Positions 16,319-26,173 of a stretch of 51,715 bases of DNA are shown piece after piece. Where the stretch lies: NCBI GenBank assembly GCA_900544295.1, contig UQUO01000012.1, forward strand, positions 1 through 51,715. The letters are read 5' to 3'. The notes under the pieces were generated by a model. It did not search any database. It saw nothing but the letters and a program-made list of their open reading frames with translations, and was not told the DNA's origin. This DNA comes from an uncultured Eubacteriales bacterium (lineage in GTDB: Bacteria; Bacillota; Clostridia; Oscillospirales; Oscillospiraceae). Position 1 is the stretch's first letter; each line of letters begins with the position of its first letter. The position numbers and the translations under genes were made by a program.

Positions 16319-17404
16319 ATGAAACGAAACACCAGGGTCGGCCTCGTTACCTCCGGCGGCGATTGCCAGGGCCTGAACGCAGCTATACGCGGCGTGGGCA
16401 AGGCGCTGCTCCAGTATGTGGACAACGTCGAGATCTACGGCATGTACGACGGCTACAAGGGTCTCATCGAGGGCGACTACAAATTTATGGATTCGCGCGA
16501 CTTCTCCGGCATCCTCATAGAGGGCGGCACCATCCTCGGCACTTCCCGTCAGAGATACATACCCGGCAAAGCCATCGTGGACGACGAGGGCAACGACCTC
16601 ATGCCCGCGATGCTCAACACCTACAACCGCCTCAACCTTGACTGCCTCGTCGTTATGGGCGGCAACGGCACGCAGAAGAGCGCCAAGCTCCTCATGGACG
16701 CGGGCATGAACATCGTTACCCTGCCCAAGACCATCGACAACGACATCTGGGGCACCGACACCACCTTCGGCTTCCAGAGCGCCGTGGACATCGCCTCGAA
16801 CGTCATCGACTACATCCATTCCACCGCCAGCTCACACAGCCGAGTCTTCGTCGTCGAGCTCATGGGCCGCGACGCGGGCTGGCTGACTCTCAACGCCGGC
16901 ATCGCCTCCGGCGCGGACATCGTCCTCATCCCTGAAATACCCTACGACATTGAAAAGGTCGCCTCCGCCATCGAGTACCGCCGCAAGCACGGCAGGAACT
17001 TCTCCATAATCGCCGTCGCAGAGGGCGCCGTGTCCTCCACCGACGCCGTGCTCAGCGAGGAAGAGCGCCGCAGGATAAAGGAGAGCTCCAAGCACTCCAC
17101 CATCTCCTACCGCATCGCCGCCGAGCTCGAAAGCATGACCGGGCAGGAGACCCGAGTCACCGTCCCCGGCCACTACCAGAGGGGAGGCCCCCCCTGCCCC
17201 TATGACCGCGTGCTCGCCACCCAGTTCGGCACCGCCGCTGCGCGGCTCATCATGGAGAAAAAATACGGCACCATGGTCGGCATACAGGAGGGCCGCATAG
17301 TAGATGTGCCCCTCGCAGACGCCGCCAGCCGCACCAAGTTCCTCCCCACCGACCACCCCCTCATCCAGACCGCCAGGGACGTCGGCATCTTCTTCGGAGA
17401 CTAA
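16319..17404 (+). CDS. pfkA: 6-phosphofructokinase
   Basis: A 361-residue phosphofructokinase that commits fructose 6-phosphate to glycolysis. It shows TSGGDCQGLNAAIRG at the N-terminus, GGTILGTSR, the phosphoryl-donor loop GGNGTQKSA (residues 114-122), the catalytic PKTIDNDIWGT (136-146), and the substrate loop MGRDAGWL. Glycine 117 together with lysine 137 corresponds to the G104/K124 combination of group III enzymes, which are usually ATP-dependent; pyrophosphate use normally needs aspartate at 104. Asparagine 116 replaces the usual D103. GGAGG precedes ATG 16319. Monocistronic, with its own promoter and terminator. Confidence 0.9.
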   Translation: MKRNTRVGLVTSGGDCQGLNAAIRGVGKALLQYVDNVEIYGMYDGYKGLIEGDYKFMDSRDFSGILIEGGTILGTSRQRYIPGKAIVDDEGNDLMPAMLNTYNRLNLDCLVVMGGNGTQKSAKLLMDAGMNIVTLPKTIDNDIWGTDTTFGFQSAVDIASNVIDYIHSTASSHSRVFVVELMGRDAGWLTLNAGIASGADIVLIPEIPYDIEKVASAIEYRRKHGRNFSIIAVAEGAVSSTDAVLSEEERRRIKESSKHSTISYRIAAELESMTGQETRVTVPGHYQRGGPPCPYDRVLATQFGTAAARLIMEKKYGTMVGIQEGRIVDVPLADAASRTKFLPTDHPLIQTARDVGIFFGD

Positions 17405-17412
17405 AGAGAAAA

Positions 17413-17444
17413 CCGCCGCGAGTCTTGAACTCGCGGCGGCGTTT

Positions 17445-17446
<2 letters not shown>
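17413..17446. terminator. Bidirectional terminator between pfkA and pyrG
   Basis: CCGCCGCGAGT at 17413-17423 pairs with ACTCGCGGCGG at 17429-17439. T-rich tails follow on both strands (CGTTTTTATTTTT on plus, TTTTCTCTTT on minus). It overlaps the pyrG stop region. Confidence 0.88.
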
Positions 17447-19644
<2,198 letters not shown>

Positions 19645-19678
19645 GTCCGCTCCCCCCTTTCAGCCTGGATGCCGCGTC

Positions 19679-20893
19679 TCAGCGCCGGAAATAGGCCCTC
19701 GCCACAGGCTCGGGCAGGCAGCGGGCGATGAACTCGCTGCCGGAGGCAGCCACTTCCGCCTCCGCCAGGGAAGCGGGCAGGCGGCGAAAGACCTCCAGCA
19801 CGCGCGCAGGCGCGGTGTAGAGGTTCATATCCGCCGGCTCTGGCAGGATGAGGCGCTTTTCAATGCCGTAGAGCCCCGCCTCGATGAGCAGGGCAAAGGC
19901 GATGTAGGGGTTTGCCATGGGGTCCGCCGAGCGCAGCTCCGCACGCTTGAACTCGCCCCGGGCCGCAGGGATACGGATGAGCTGGGAGCGGTTCTCGCTC
20001 GACCAGGAGACGTAGCGCGGGGCCTTGAAGCTGCCCAGGCGGGCGTAGGAGGCCTCGCAGGGGTTGAGGAACACCGTCATGTCGCAGATCTTATCCAGCA
20101 CGCCCGCGATGACGTAGGGCAGGGCGTCGCAGCCGTCCACCTCGCCGCGGACGGACATATTTATGTGCAGGCCGCTGCCCGCGCTCTCCGGCAGGGGCTT
20201 GGGCGAGAAATCCGCGCACAGGCCGTTGCCCGCCGTCACGGTGCGCACGACGGAGCAGAAGGTCACGGCGTTGTCCGCCGCCTGGAGGGGGTCAGAGTAG
20301 CGAAAGTCTATCTCATTCTGGCTGGGGCCCTCCTCGTGGTGACTGCTCTCGGGGCGGATGCCCATCTGCTCCAGCGTGAGGCAGATCTCGCGCCTTATGT
20401 TCTCGCCCCTGTCCTCGGGGGCGACGTCCATGTAGCCCGCGTGATCGTAGGGTATGCGCGTGGGCTCCCCGTCCTCGTCCCGGCGGAAGATGTAAAACTC
20501 CATCTCCGAGCCGAAGGCGAAGCTGTAGCCCGCGTGCTCGGCCTTCGCCGCCGCCTCGCGCAGGAGCGCGCGGGTGTCGGCCTCGAAGGGGCGACCGTCG
20601 GGGTATTTGATGTCGCAGAACATGCGCACCACCTTGCCGTTCTCCGGCCGCCAGGGCAGTTCTGCAAGCGTTTCCGGCTCGGGGTGCAGCAGCAGGTCCG
20701 AGCGCACCTCGCCGCCGAAGCCAGGGATGGCAGAGGCATCGATGGCTATGCCCGAGCGAAAGGCCCGCTCCAGCTCAGAGGCCATGATGGAGACGTTCTT
20801 CTGCCTGCCGTATACGTCGCAGAAGGCCAGGCGCACAAACTTGACGTTCTCCTCCTTCGCGTACTGGATTATCTCTTCCGGCGTATATTTCAT
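19679..20893 (-). CDS. glnA: Type I glutamine synthetase-like enzyme
   Basis: A 404-residue member of the GSI superfamily; canonical GSI-alpha is about 440. Metal and nucleotide residues are present: GSEMEF (E130, E132), HHEEGPSQNEID, SGLHINMS (H243), NRSQLIRIP and RAELRSADPMANPY. Two ammonium-site positions differ: DASAI (52-56) replaces DGSSI, giving alanine for the S53 equivalent, and the flap glutamate (E327 equivalent) is lysine K290 in LGSFKAP. It may therefore be a specialised or altered ligase instead of a classical glutamine synthetase. It is first in the operon with the ANTAR gene and pyrG, behind a leader terminator, and divergent from glnN. Confidence 0.8.
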   Translation of the reverse strand: MKYTPEEIIQYAKEENVKFVRLAFCDVYGRQKNVSIMASELERAFRSGIAIDASAIPGFGGEVRSDLLLHPEPETLAELPWRPENGKVVRMFCDIKYPDGRPFEADTRALLREAAAKAEHAGYSFAFGSEMEFYIFRRDEDGEPTRIPYDHAGYMDVAPEDRGENIRREICLTLEQMGIRPESSHHEEGPSQNEIDFRYSDPLQAADNAVTFCSVVRTVTAGNGLCADFSPKPLPESAGSGLHINMSVRGEVDGCDALPYVIAGVLDKICDMTVFLNPCEASYARLGSFKAPRYVSWSSENRSQLIRIPAARGEFKRAELRSADPMANPYIAFALLIEAGLYGIEKRLILPEPADMNLYTAPARVLEVFRRLPASLAEAEVAASGSEFIARCLPEPVARAYFRR

Positions 20894-20924
20894 GTCGAAT
20901 CCGACCTTTCCGGCTTATAAAATC

Positions 20925-20982
20925 AAAAAACCGAGGAAACATTCGGCACCTGTCCCTCACTCCGAATGAACTTCCTCGTTCA
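20925..20982 (-). promoter_or_regulatory. Leader terminator with competing hexaloop hairpin (attenuator)
   Basis: On the minus-strand transcript, CGAGGAA (20978-20972) and CATTCGG (20968-20962) pair with CCGAATG (20946-20940) and TTCCTCG (20938-20932), followed by GTTTTTT, a good intrinsic terminator 32 bases before the glutamine synthetase-like gene. A competing hairpin, TGAAC-GAGGAA-GTTCA (20982-20967), uses the 5' arm of that terminator and shows a six-base loop. This arrangement suits ANTAR-mediated antitermination, although the loop reads G at position 1 where A is usual. Confidence 0.65.
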
Positions 20983-20989
20983 CCCAGTG

Positions 20990-21018
20990 ACTTTACCACA
21001 TGGACGGCCGTTTGTCAA
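20990..21018 (-). promoter_or_regulatory. Promoter of the glnA-like/ANTAR/pyrG operon
   Basis: On the minus strand, consensus TTGACA (21018-21013) and TAAAGT (20995-20990) are 17 bases apart. The transcript would begin near 20984, just before the hexaloop hairpin. Confidence 0.7.
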
Positions 21019-21060
21019 CGGCGACTTTTGACTAATGTGCTGATTTTTGCAATTGCACCC

Positions 21061-21089
21061 TTGACAAATTGCACTATGGGGCTTATATT
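21061..21089 (+). promoter_or_regulatory. Promoter of the glnN operon
   Basis: Consensus TTGACA at 21061-21066 and TATATT at 21084-21089 with a 17-base spacer. It is back to back with the minus-strand promoter; the two -35 boxes are 42 bases apart. Confidence 0.82.
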
Positions 21090-21102
21090 GTTCGCGTTGT
21101 AC

Positions 21103-21154
21103 GGCAAGGACGCCGCAGGCAGCATACCTGCGGCGTCCTTGCCTTTTTATTTTT
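21103..21154 (+). terminator. Leader terminator upstream of glnN
   Basis: A perfect 17-bp stem, GGCAAGGACGCCGCAGG at 21103-21119 with CCTGCGGCGTCCTTGCC at 21127-21143, is followed by TTTTTATTTTT. It starts only about seven bases after the predicted transcription start and precedes glnN by 20 bases. It should stop most transcripts as an RNA of about 55 bases unless something prevents it. Confidence 0.88.
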
Positions 21155-21173
21155 CAGAAAAGGTGTGAGCGGA

Positions 21174-23267
21174 ATGACGGCAGTACCCGAATATTTTGGA
21201 TGTATGGTATTTGACGACAGGGCCATGAGGGCCAGGCTCCCCGGCTGGGTCTACGACTCCCTGAAGGAGACGATTGAGGCCGGGCGCCCGCTCAATTCCG
21301 ACGTGGCAGGCGAGGTGGCCTCCGCCATGAAGGACTGGGCGGTGGAGCGCGGGGCGACGCATTTCACGCACTGGTTCCAGCCCATGACCGGCATCACTGC
21401 CGAAAAGCACGACAGCTTCATATCCCCCGCGCCCGACGGCGGCGTCATCATGGAGTTTAACGGCCGGGAGCTCATACAGGGCGAGCCGGACGCCTCCTCC
21501 TTCCCCTCCGGCGGCCTGCGCGCCACCTTCGAGGCCCGCGGCTACACCGCCTGGGACCCCACCAGCTACGCCTTCATAAAGGGCCGCACTCTCTGCATCC
21601 CCACGGCCTTCTGCTCCTACGGCGGCGAGGCCCTCGACAAAAAGACCCCGCTGCTGCGCTCGATGGACGCGCTCTCCAGGGAGGCCCTGCGCGTCCTGCG
21701 CCTCTTCGGCGACGGGGACACGCGGCGGGTCGTCCCCTCCGTCGGGCCTGAGCAGGAATATTTCCTCGTGGACCGCGAGCTCTTCAAAAAGCGCCGCGAC
21801 CTCGTCTGCACGGGCCGCACCCTCTTCGGCGCGCGCCCGCCCAAGGGCCAGGAGCTCGACGACCACTACTTCGGCAGCATCAAGCCCCGGGTCGAGGCCT
21901 ACATGCAGGACCTCGACGAGGAGCTCTGGAAGCTCGGCGTCCTCGTCAAGACCGAGCACAACGAGGTCGCCCCCGCCCAGCACGAGCTCGCGCCCATCTA
22001 CGGCCCGGCGAACATCGCCACGGACAACAACCAACTCACAATGGAGATCATGCAGAAGGTCGCCTCCCGCCACGGCCTCGTCTGCCTGCTGCACGAAAAG
22101 CCCTTCGCCGGCGTCAACGGCTCAGGTAAGCACAACAACTGGTCCCTCACGACGGACAGGGGCCTGAACCTCCTCTCGCCCGGCGACACGCCGCACGAAA
22201 ACGCGCAGTTCCTCACCTTCCTGTGCGCCGTCGTCGAGGCCGTTGACGAATACCAGGACCTGCTTCGCATCTCCGTCGCCACGGCGGGCAACGACCACCG
22301 TCTCGGCGCCAACGAGGCGCCCCCCGCCGTCGTGTCCATCTTCCTAGGCGACGAACTCACCGCCATACTCAAGGCCATCGAGGCCGACGCGCCCTATGCC
22401 GCCTGCGAGCGCAGTCAGCTGCGCCTCGGCGTGGACGCCCTGCCCCGCTTCCTGAAGGACGCCACGGACCGCAACCGCACCTCGCCCTTCGCCTTCACGG
22501 GCAACAAGTTCGAGTTCCGCATGCTCGGCTCCTCGAACTCCATCGCCTGCGCCAACATCATGCTCAACTCCGCCGTCGCCTCCGTCCTGCGTCGCTACGC
22601 CGACGAGCTGGAGGGAGCGGAAAACTTCGACGCCGCGCTTCACGAGCTCATACGCAGCTCCATCTCAGCTCACAAGCGCATCATCTTCAACGGCAACGGC
22701 TATGACGCCGCCTGGCTGCGCGAGGCCGAGCGCCGCGGGCTGTCCGACCTGCGCACGACGCCCGACTGCATGCCCCGCCTCCTGGACGAGAAAAACGTCA
22801 CAATGCTCACCTCCCTCGGCGTCTACACCGAGGCGGAGCTGCGCTCCCGCTATGAGATAATGCTGGAAAACTACTGCAAGACCGTCTCCATCGAGGCCCT
22901 GACCATGGCGGACATGGCGAAGAAGGAGATACTCCCCGCCGTGGAGGCCTTCGCCGCGGACACGGCCCGCGCCGCAGCCGCCAAGCGCGCCCTCGATCCC
23001 GACTGCCCCTGCGCCTACGAGCGCGGCCTGGTGCGCCGCCTCTCCACGCTCTGCGACCTCATCGCCGCCGGTACGGACGCGCTCGAGGGCGCGATGCTCC
23101 GCCTGCACGACGCGCCGGACATCAGCGCCGAGTCCCGGTCCATCCGCGACGAGGTGCTGCCCCGGATGCGGGAGCTGCGCGCCGCTGCCGACGAGGCCGA
23201 GAGCCTCACGGCCGCGAAATACTGGCCCTACCCCACCTACAGCGAGCTGCTCTACGGGGTGGGCTGA
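21174..23267 (+). CDS. glnN: Type III glutamine synthetase (GlnN)
   Basis: A 697-residue GSIII enzyme, of the usual length of about 700, that makes glutamine from glutamate, ammonia and ATP. Signature segments include [12 protein letters not shown] and AEKHDSF near residue 65-80, [10 protein letters not shown] with the metal-binding glutamates, [29 protein letters not shown], and [15 protein letters not shown] 21174 follows AAGGTG; longer upstream frames run through the terminator and are unlikely. It heads glnN-asnB-purA-glmS-guaA and is probably the main ammonium-assimilating enzyme here, given the altered active site of the divergent type I protein. Confidence 0.93.
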   Translation: MTAVPEYFGCMVFDDRAMRARLPGWVYDSLKETIEAGRPLNSDVAGEVASAMKDWAVERGATHFTHWFQPMTGITAEKHDSFISPAPDGGVIMEFNGRELIQGEPDASSFPSGGLRATFEARGYTAWDPTSYAFIKGRTLCIPTAFCSYGGEALDKKTPLLRSMDALSREALRVLRLFGDGDTRRVVPSVGPEQEYFLVDRELFKKRRDLVCTGRTLFGARPPKGQELDDHYFGSIKPRVEAYMQDLDEELWKLGVLVKTEHNEVAPAQHELAPIYGPANIATDNNQLTMEIMQKVASRHGLVCLLHEKPFAGVNGSGKHNNWSLTTDRGLNLLSPGDTPHENAQFLTFLCAVVEAVDEYQDLLRISVATAGNDHRLGANEAPPAVVSIFLGDELTAILKAIEADAPYAACERSQLRLGVDALPRFLKDATDRNRTSPFAFTGNKFEFRMLGSSNSIACANIMLNSAVASVLRRYADELEGAENFDAALHELIRSSISAHKRIIFNGNGYDAAWLREAERRGLSDLRTTPDCMPRLLDEKNVTMLTSLGVYTEAELRSRYEIMLENYCKTVSIEALTMADMAKKEILPAVEAFAADTARAAAAKRALDPDCPCAYERGLVRRLSTLCDLIAAGTDALEGAMLRLHDAPDISAESRSIRDEVLPRMRELRAAADEAESLTAAKYWPYPTYSELLYGVG

Positions 23268-23278
23268 GGAGGATAGCC

Positions 23279-24901
23279 ATGTGCTCCATAATGGGTTACT
23301 GCGGGCCTGAGCCCGACATGCCCGCCTTCACCGCGGGCTTCGACAGGACCAAGTCGCGCGGCCCGGACGACAGCCGCGTGCTCCGCCTGGGCGACGGCGT
23401 CCTCGCCTTCCACCGTCTGGCCATCATGGGCCTGGAGCCGGGCGGGATGCAGCCTTTCGAGCTGGACGGGGACTATGTCGTCTGCAACGGAGAGATCTAC
23501 GGCTTTGAAAAGATAAAGGCCGCCCTCGCCCCGAAATACAGCTTCAAAAGCGGCTCCGACTGCGAGGTGCTGCTGCCCCTCTGGCGGGAGTACGGCGAGG
23601 CCATGTTCAAGATGCTCGACGCGGAGTTTGCGCTCATCATCTACGACGGGAGATCGCGCGAGTTCATTGCCGCGCGCGACCCCATAGGCATACGCCCCCT
23701 CTTTTACGGCCGGGACGCGGGCGGGCAGATGCTCTTCGCCAGCGAGGCCAAGAACCTTGTCGGCCTCGTTTCGAGGGTCATGCCCTTCCCGCCCGGCTGC
23801 TTTTGGCGCGGCGGGCGCTTTCACCGCTACGCCGACCCCGGCGAGGCCGGGCCGGCAGTCTCCGGGGACGAGGACGAGGTCTGCGCTGGCATACGCGCAA
23901 GGCTCGTCCGGGCCGTGGAAAAGCGCCTGGTCTCCGACGCGAAGGTAGGCTTTCTCCTCAGCGGCGGGCTGGACTCCTCCCTCGTCTGCGGCATAGCGGC
24001 AAGGCTCACGGGAGAGCGCCTGCGCACCTTTGCCATAGGCATGAGGGACGACGCCATCGACCTCGGCTACGCCCGCGAGGCTGCGGACTTCCTCGGCAGC
24101 GAGCACACGGAGGTCGTAGTCCCCGTGCGTGAGGCCGTCTCTGCCCTGCCCGAGGTCATCGCCGCCATCGGCAGCTACGACATCACCACCGTCAGGGCCA
24201 GCATAGGCATGTATCTCGTCTGCAAGGCCATACACGAGCAGACCGACATCCGCGTCCTGCTCACGGGCGAGGTCTCCGACGAGCTCTTCGGCTACAAGTA
24301 CACCGACTTCGCCCCCTCGGCGGCGGAATTCCAGCGCGAGGCGCAGAAGCGGGTGCGCGAGCTCTACGCCTATGACGTGCTGCGCGCGGACCGCTGCATC
24401 TCCGTCCACTCGCTGGAGGCGCGGGTACCCTTCGGGGACCTCGACTTCGTGCGCTACGTAATGTCCATAGACCCGGAGCTCAAAATGAACCGCCACGGCG
24501 TTGGCAAATACCTCCTGCGCCGCGCCTTCGAGGGCGAGGGCCTGCTGCCCGAATCCATCCTCTGGCGCGAGAAGGCCGCCTTTTCCGACGCCGTGGGCCA
24601 CTCCCTGGCCGACGAGCTCCGCGCCCTGGCCGGGCGCGTGTACTCCGACGCGGATTTTGAGCACAAGCGCAAAAAATATGCCTTTGCACAGCCATTTACC
24701 AAGGAGGCCCTGCTCTATCGGGAGCTTTTTGAGCAGTTCTACCCCGGGCAGGCTGAGATGATACCCGGCTTCTGGATGCCCAACCGGAGCTGGGAGGGCT
24801 GCGACGTGGGCGACCCCTCGGCCCGATACCTCAAAAACTACGGGGCCAGCGGGCAAAGCATCGAACACTTGGAGGAAATACAATGTCAAACTGCGCGGTA
24901 G
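23279..24901 (+). CDS. asnB: Asparagine synthase (glutamine-hydrolysing)
   Basis: A 540-residue enzyme with an N-terminal class II glutamine amidotransferase whose nucleophile is Cys2 (MCSIMGYCG), and a C-terminal ATP-dependent synthetase with the pyrophosphate loop LLSGGLDSSLV and GEVSDELFGYKY. It transfers glutamine nitrogen to aspartate. GAGGAGG lies eight bases before ATG 23279, which is 11 bases after glnN, and its end overlaps purA by 19 bases. It is translationally coupled within the glutamine-use operon. Confidence 0.93.
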   Translation: MCSIMGYCGPEPDMPAFTAGFDRTKSRGPDDSRVLRLGDGVLAFHRLAIMGLEPGGMQPFELDGDYVVCNGEIYGFEKIKAALAPKYSFKSGSDCEVLLPLWREYGEAMFKMLDAEFALIIYDGRSREFIAARDPIGIRPLFYGRDAGGQMLFASEAKNLVGLVSRVMPFPPGCFWRGGRFHRYADPGEAGPAVSGDEDEVCAGIRARLVRAVEKRLVSDAKVGFLLSGGLDSSLVCGIAARLTGERLRTFAIGMRDDAIDLGYAREAADFLGSEHTEVVVPVREAVSALPEVIAAIGSYDITTVRASIGMYLVCKAIHEQTDIRVLLTGEVSDELFGYKYTDFAPSAAEFQREAQKRVRELYAYDVLRADRCISVHSLEARVPFGDLDFVRYVMSIDPELKMNRHGVGKYLLRRAFEGEGLLPESILWREKAAFSDAVGHSLADELRALAGRVYSDADFEHKRKKYAFAQPFTKEALLYRELFEQFYPGQAEMIPGFWMPNRSWEGCDVGDPSARYLKNYGASGQSIEHLEEIQCQTAR

Positions 24902-26157
24902 TCGGCATAAACTGGGGCGACGAGGGCAAGGGCCGGATGGTGGACCTGCTCACCGAGGACTTCGACATCGTCGTCCGCTATCAGGGCGGCGGGAACGCGG
25001 GCCACACCGTCATAAACGAATACGGGAAGTTCGCCCTGCACCTGCTGCCCTCCGGCATCTTCCGCCCTGGGGTCGTGAACGTGCTCGGCCCCGGCGTGGC
25101 GCTCGACCTCCAGAGCCTGTGGGAGGAAATCGAGCTGCTCCGGGCAAATGGAGTTTACATAACTCCGGAAAACCTCATGATAAGCGAACGCGCTGGCCTG
25201 CTCCTGCCCTGGCACAAGGAGCAGGACGCGCTGGAGGAGCGGCGGCTCGGCGCGCACAAATACGGCTCCACGGGCCAGGGCATCGCGCCCTTCTACTCGG
25301 ACAAATACCAGAAAAAGACCCTCCAGGCGGGCGACCTCGCCTACCCCGCCCAGCTGCGCGAGCGCCTCGCCGGCCTGCTGGAGTGGAAAAACCTCATCCT
25401 CACCCGCGTCTATGGCGCGCCGGGCCATGAGCTGGGCGAGATCGAGGCCTGGCTCGAAAAATACGGCGCTCCGCTGCGGTCCCACATACGCGACACGGGC
25501 CGCTTCCTCTCCGGGGCCTCGGCCGCCGGCAAGGGCATACTCTTCGAGGCCCAGCTCGGCGCCCTGCGCGACCTGGAGCAGGGCATCTGCCCCTACACCA
25601 CCTCGTCCAACACCCTGGCAGCCTACGCACTCATGGGCGGCGGGCCTCTCGCGGGGAGCCTGGACGAGGTCGTGGGCGTAGTCAAGGCCTACTCCACCTG
25701 CGTGGGCGAGGGGCCTTTTGTGTGCGAATGGTCCGGCCCCGAGGCCGAGGCCCTGCGCGAGGCCGGCTCCGAATACGGCGCGAAGACAGGCAGGCCCAGG
25801 CGCGTCGGGCCCATCGACCTCGTGGCTACGCGCTACGGCGTGCGCCTTCAGGGCGCGACCTGCCTCGCTCTCACCAAGCTCGACGTGCTCGGCTACATGG
25901 ATAAGATACCCCTCTGCGTCGCCTACGAGGTGGACGGCGCCGAGACGCGCGACTTCCCCTTCCCCGCCGCGCTCGAGGGGGCAAAGCCCGTCCTCGAATA
26001 CATGGACGGCTGGGGCTGCGACATCTCCAAAGCCCGAAAATGGACCGACCTGCCCCTTGAGGCGCGGCGCTACGTGCGGCGCATAGAACAGGAGTCGGGC
26101 TGCCCCATCCGCTGGGTCTCCGTCGGCGCGGGCAGGGACGAATACATCAGGCTGTGA
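24883..26157 (+). CDS. purA: Adenylosuccinate synthase
   Basis: A 424-residue GTP-dependent enzyme that joins IMP and aspartate on the way to AMP. It begins with the characteristic INWGDEGKGRMVD, followed by YQGGGNAGHTV and the catalytic HLLPSG; later GSTGQGIAPFY, FEAQLGALRD and TSSNTLAAYAL, then TGRPRRVGPIDL near the C-terminus. GGAGG precedes ATG 24883. It is the only gene of this operon that uses aspartate instead of glutamine, but with guaA it balances both branches from IMP. Confidence 0.94.
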   Translation: MSNCAVVGINWGDEGKGRMVDLLTEDFDIVVRYQGGGNAGHTVINEYGKFALHLLPSGIFRPGVVNVLGPGVALDLQSLWEEIELLRANGVYITPENLMISERAGLLLPWHKEQDALEERRLGAHKYGSTGQGIAPFYSDKYQKKTLQAGDLAYPAQLRERLAGLLEWKNLILTRVYGAPGHELGEIEAWLEKYGAPLRSHIRDTGRFLSGASAAGKGILFEAQLGALRDLEQGICPYTTSSNTLAAYALMGGGPLAGSLDEVVGVVKAYSTCVGEGPFVCEWSGPEAEALREAGSEYGAKTGRPRRVGPIDLVATRYGVRLQGATCLALTKLDVLGYMDKIPLCVAYEVDGAETRDFPFPAALEGAKPVLEYMDGWGCDISKARKWTDLPLEARRYVRRIEQESGCPIRWVSVGAGRDEYIRL

Positions 26158-26173
26158 CTGGAAAGGAGCGGAT

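Noticed and set aside
26158..26173. Possible glmS ribozyme upstream of glmS
   Set aside because: Only 16 bases separate purA and glmS, too short for the ribozyme, and glmS is inside an operon.
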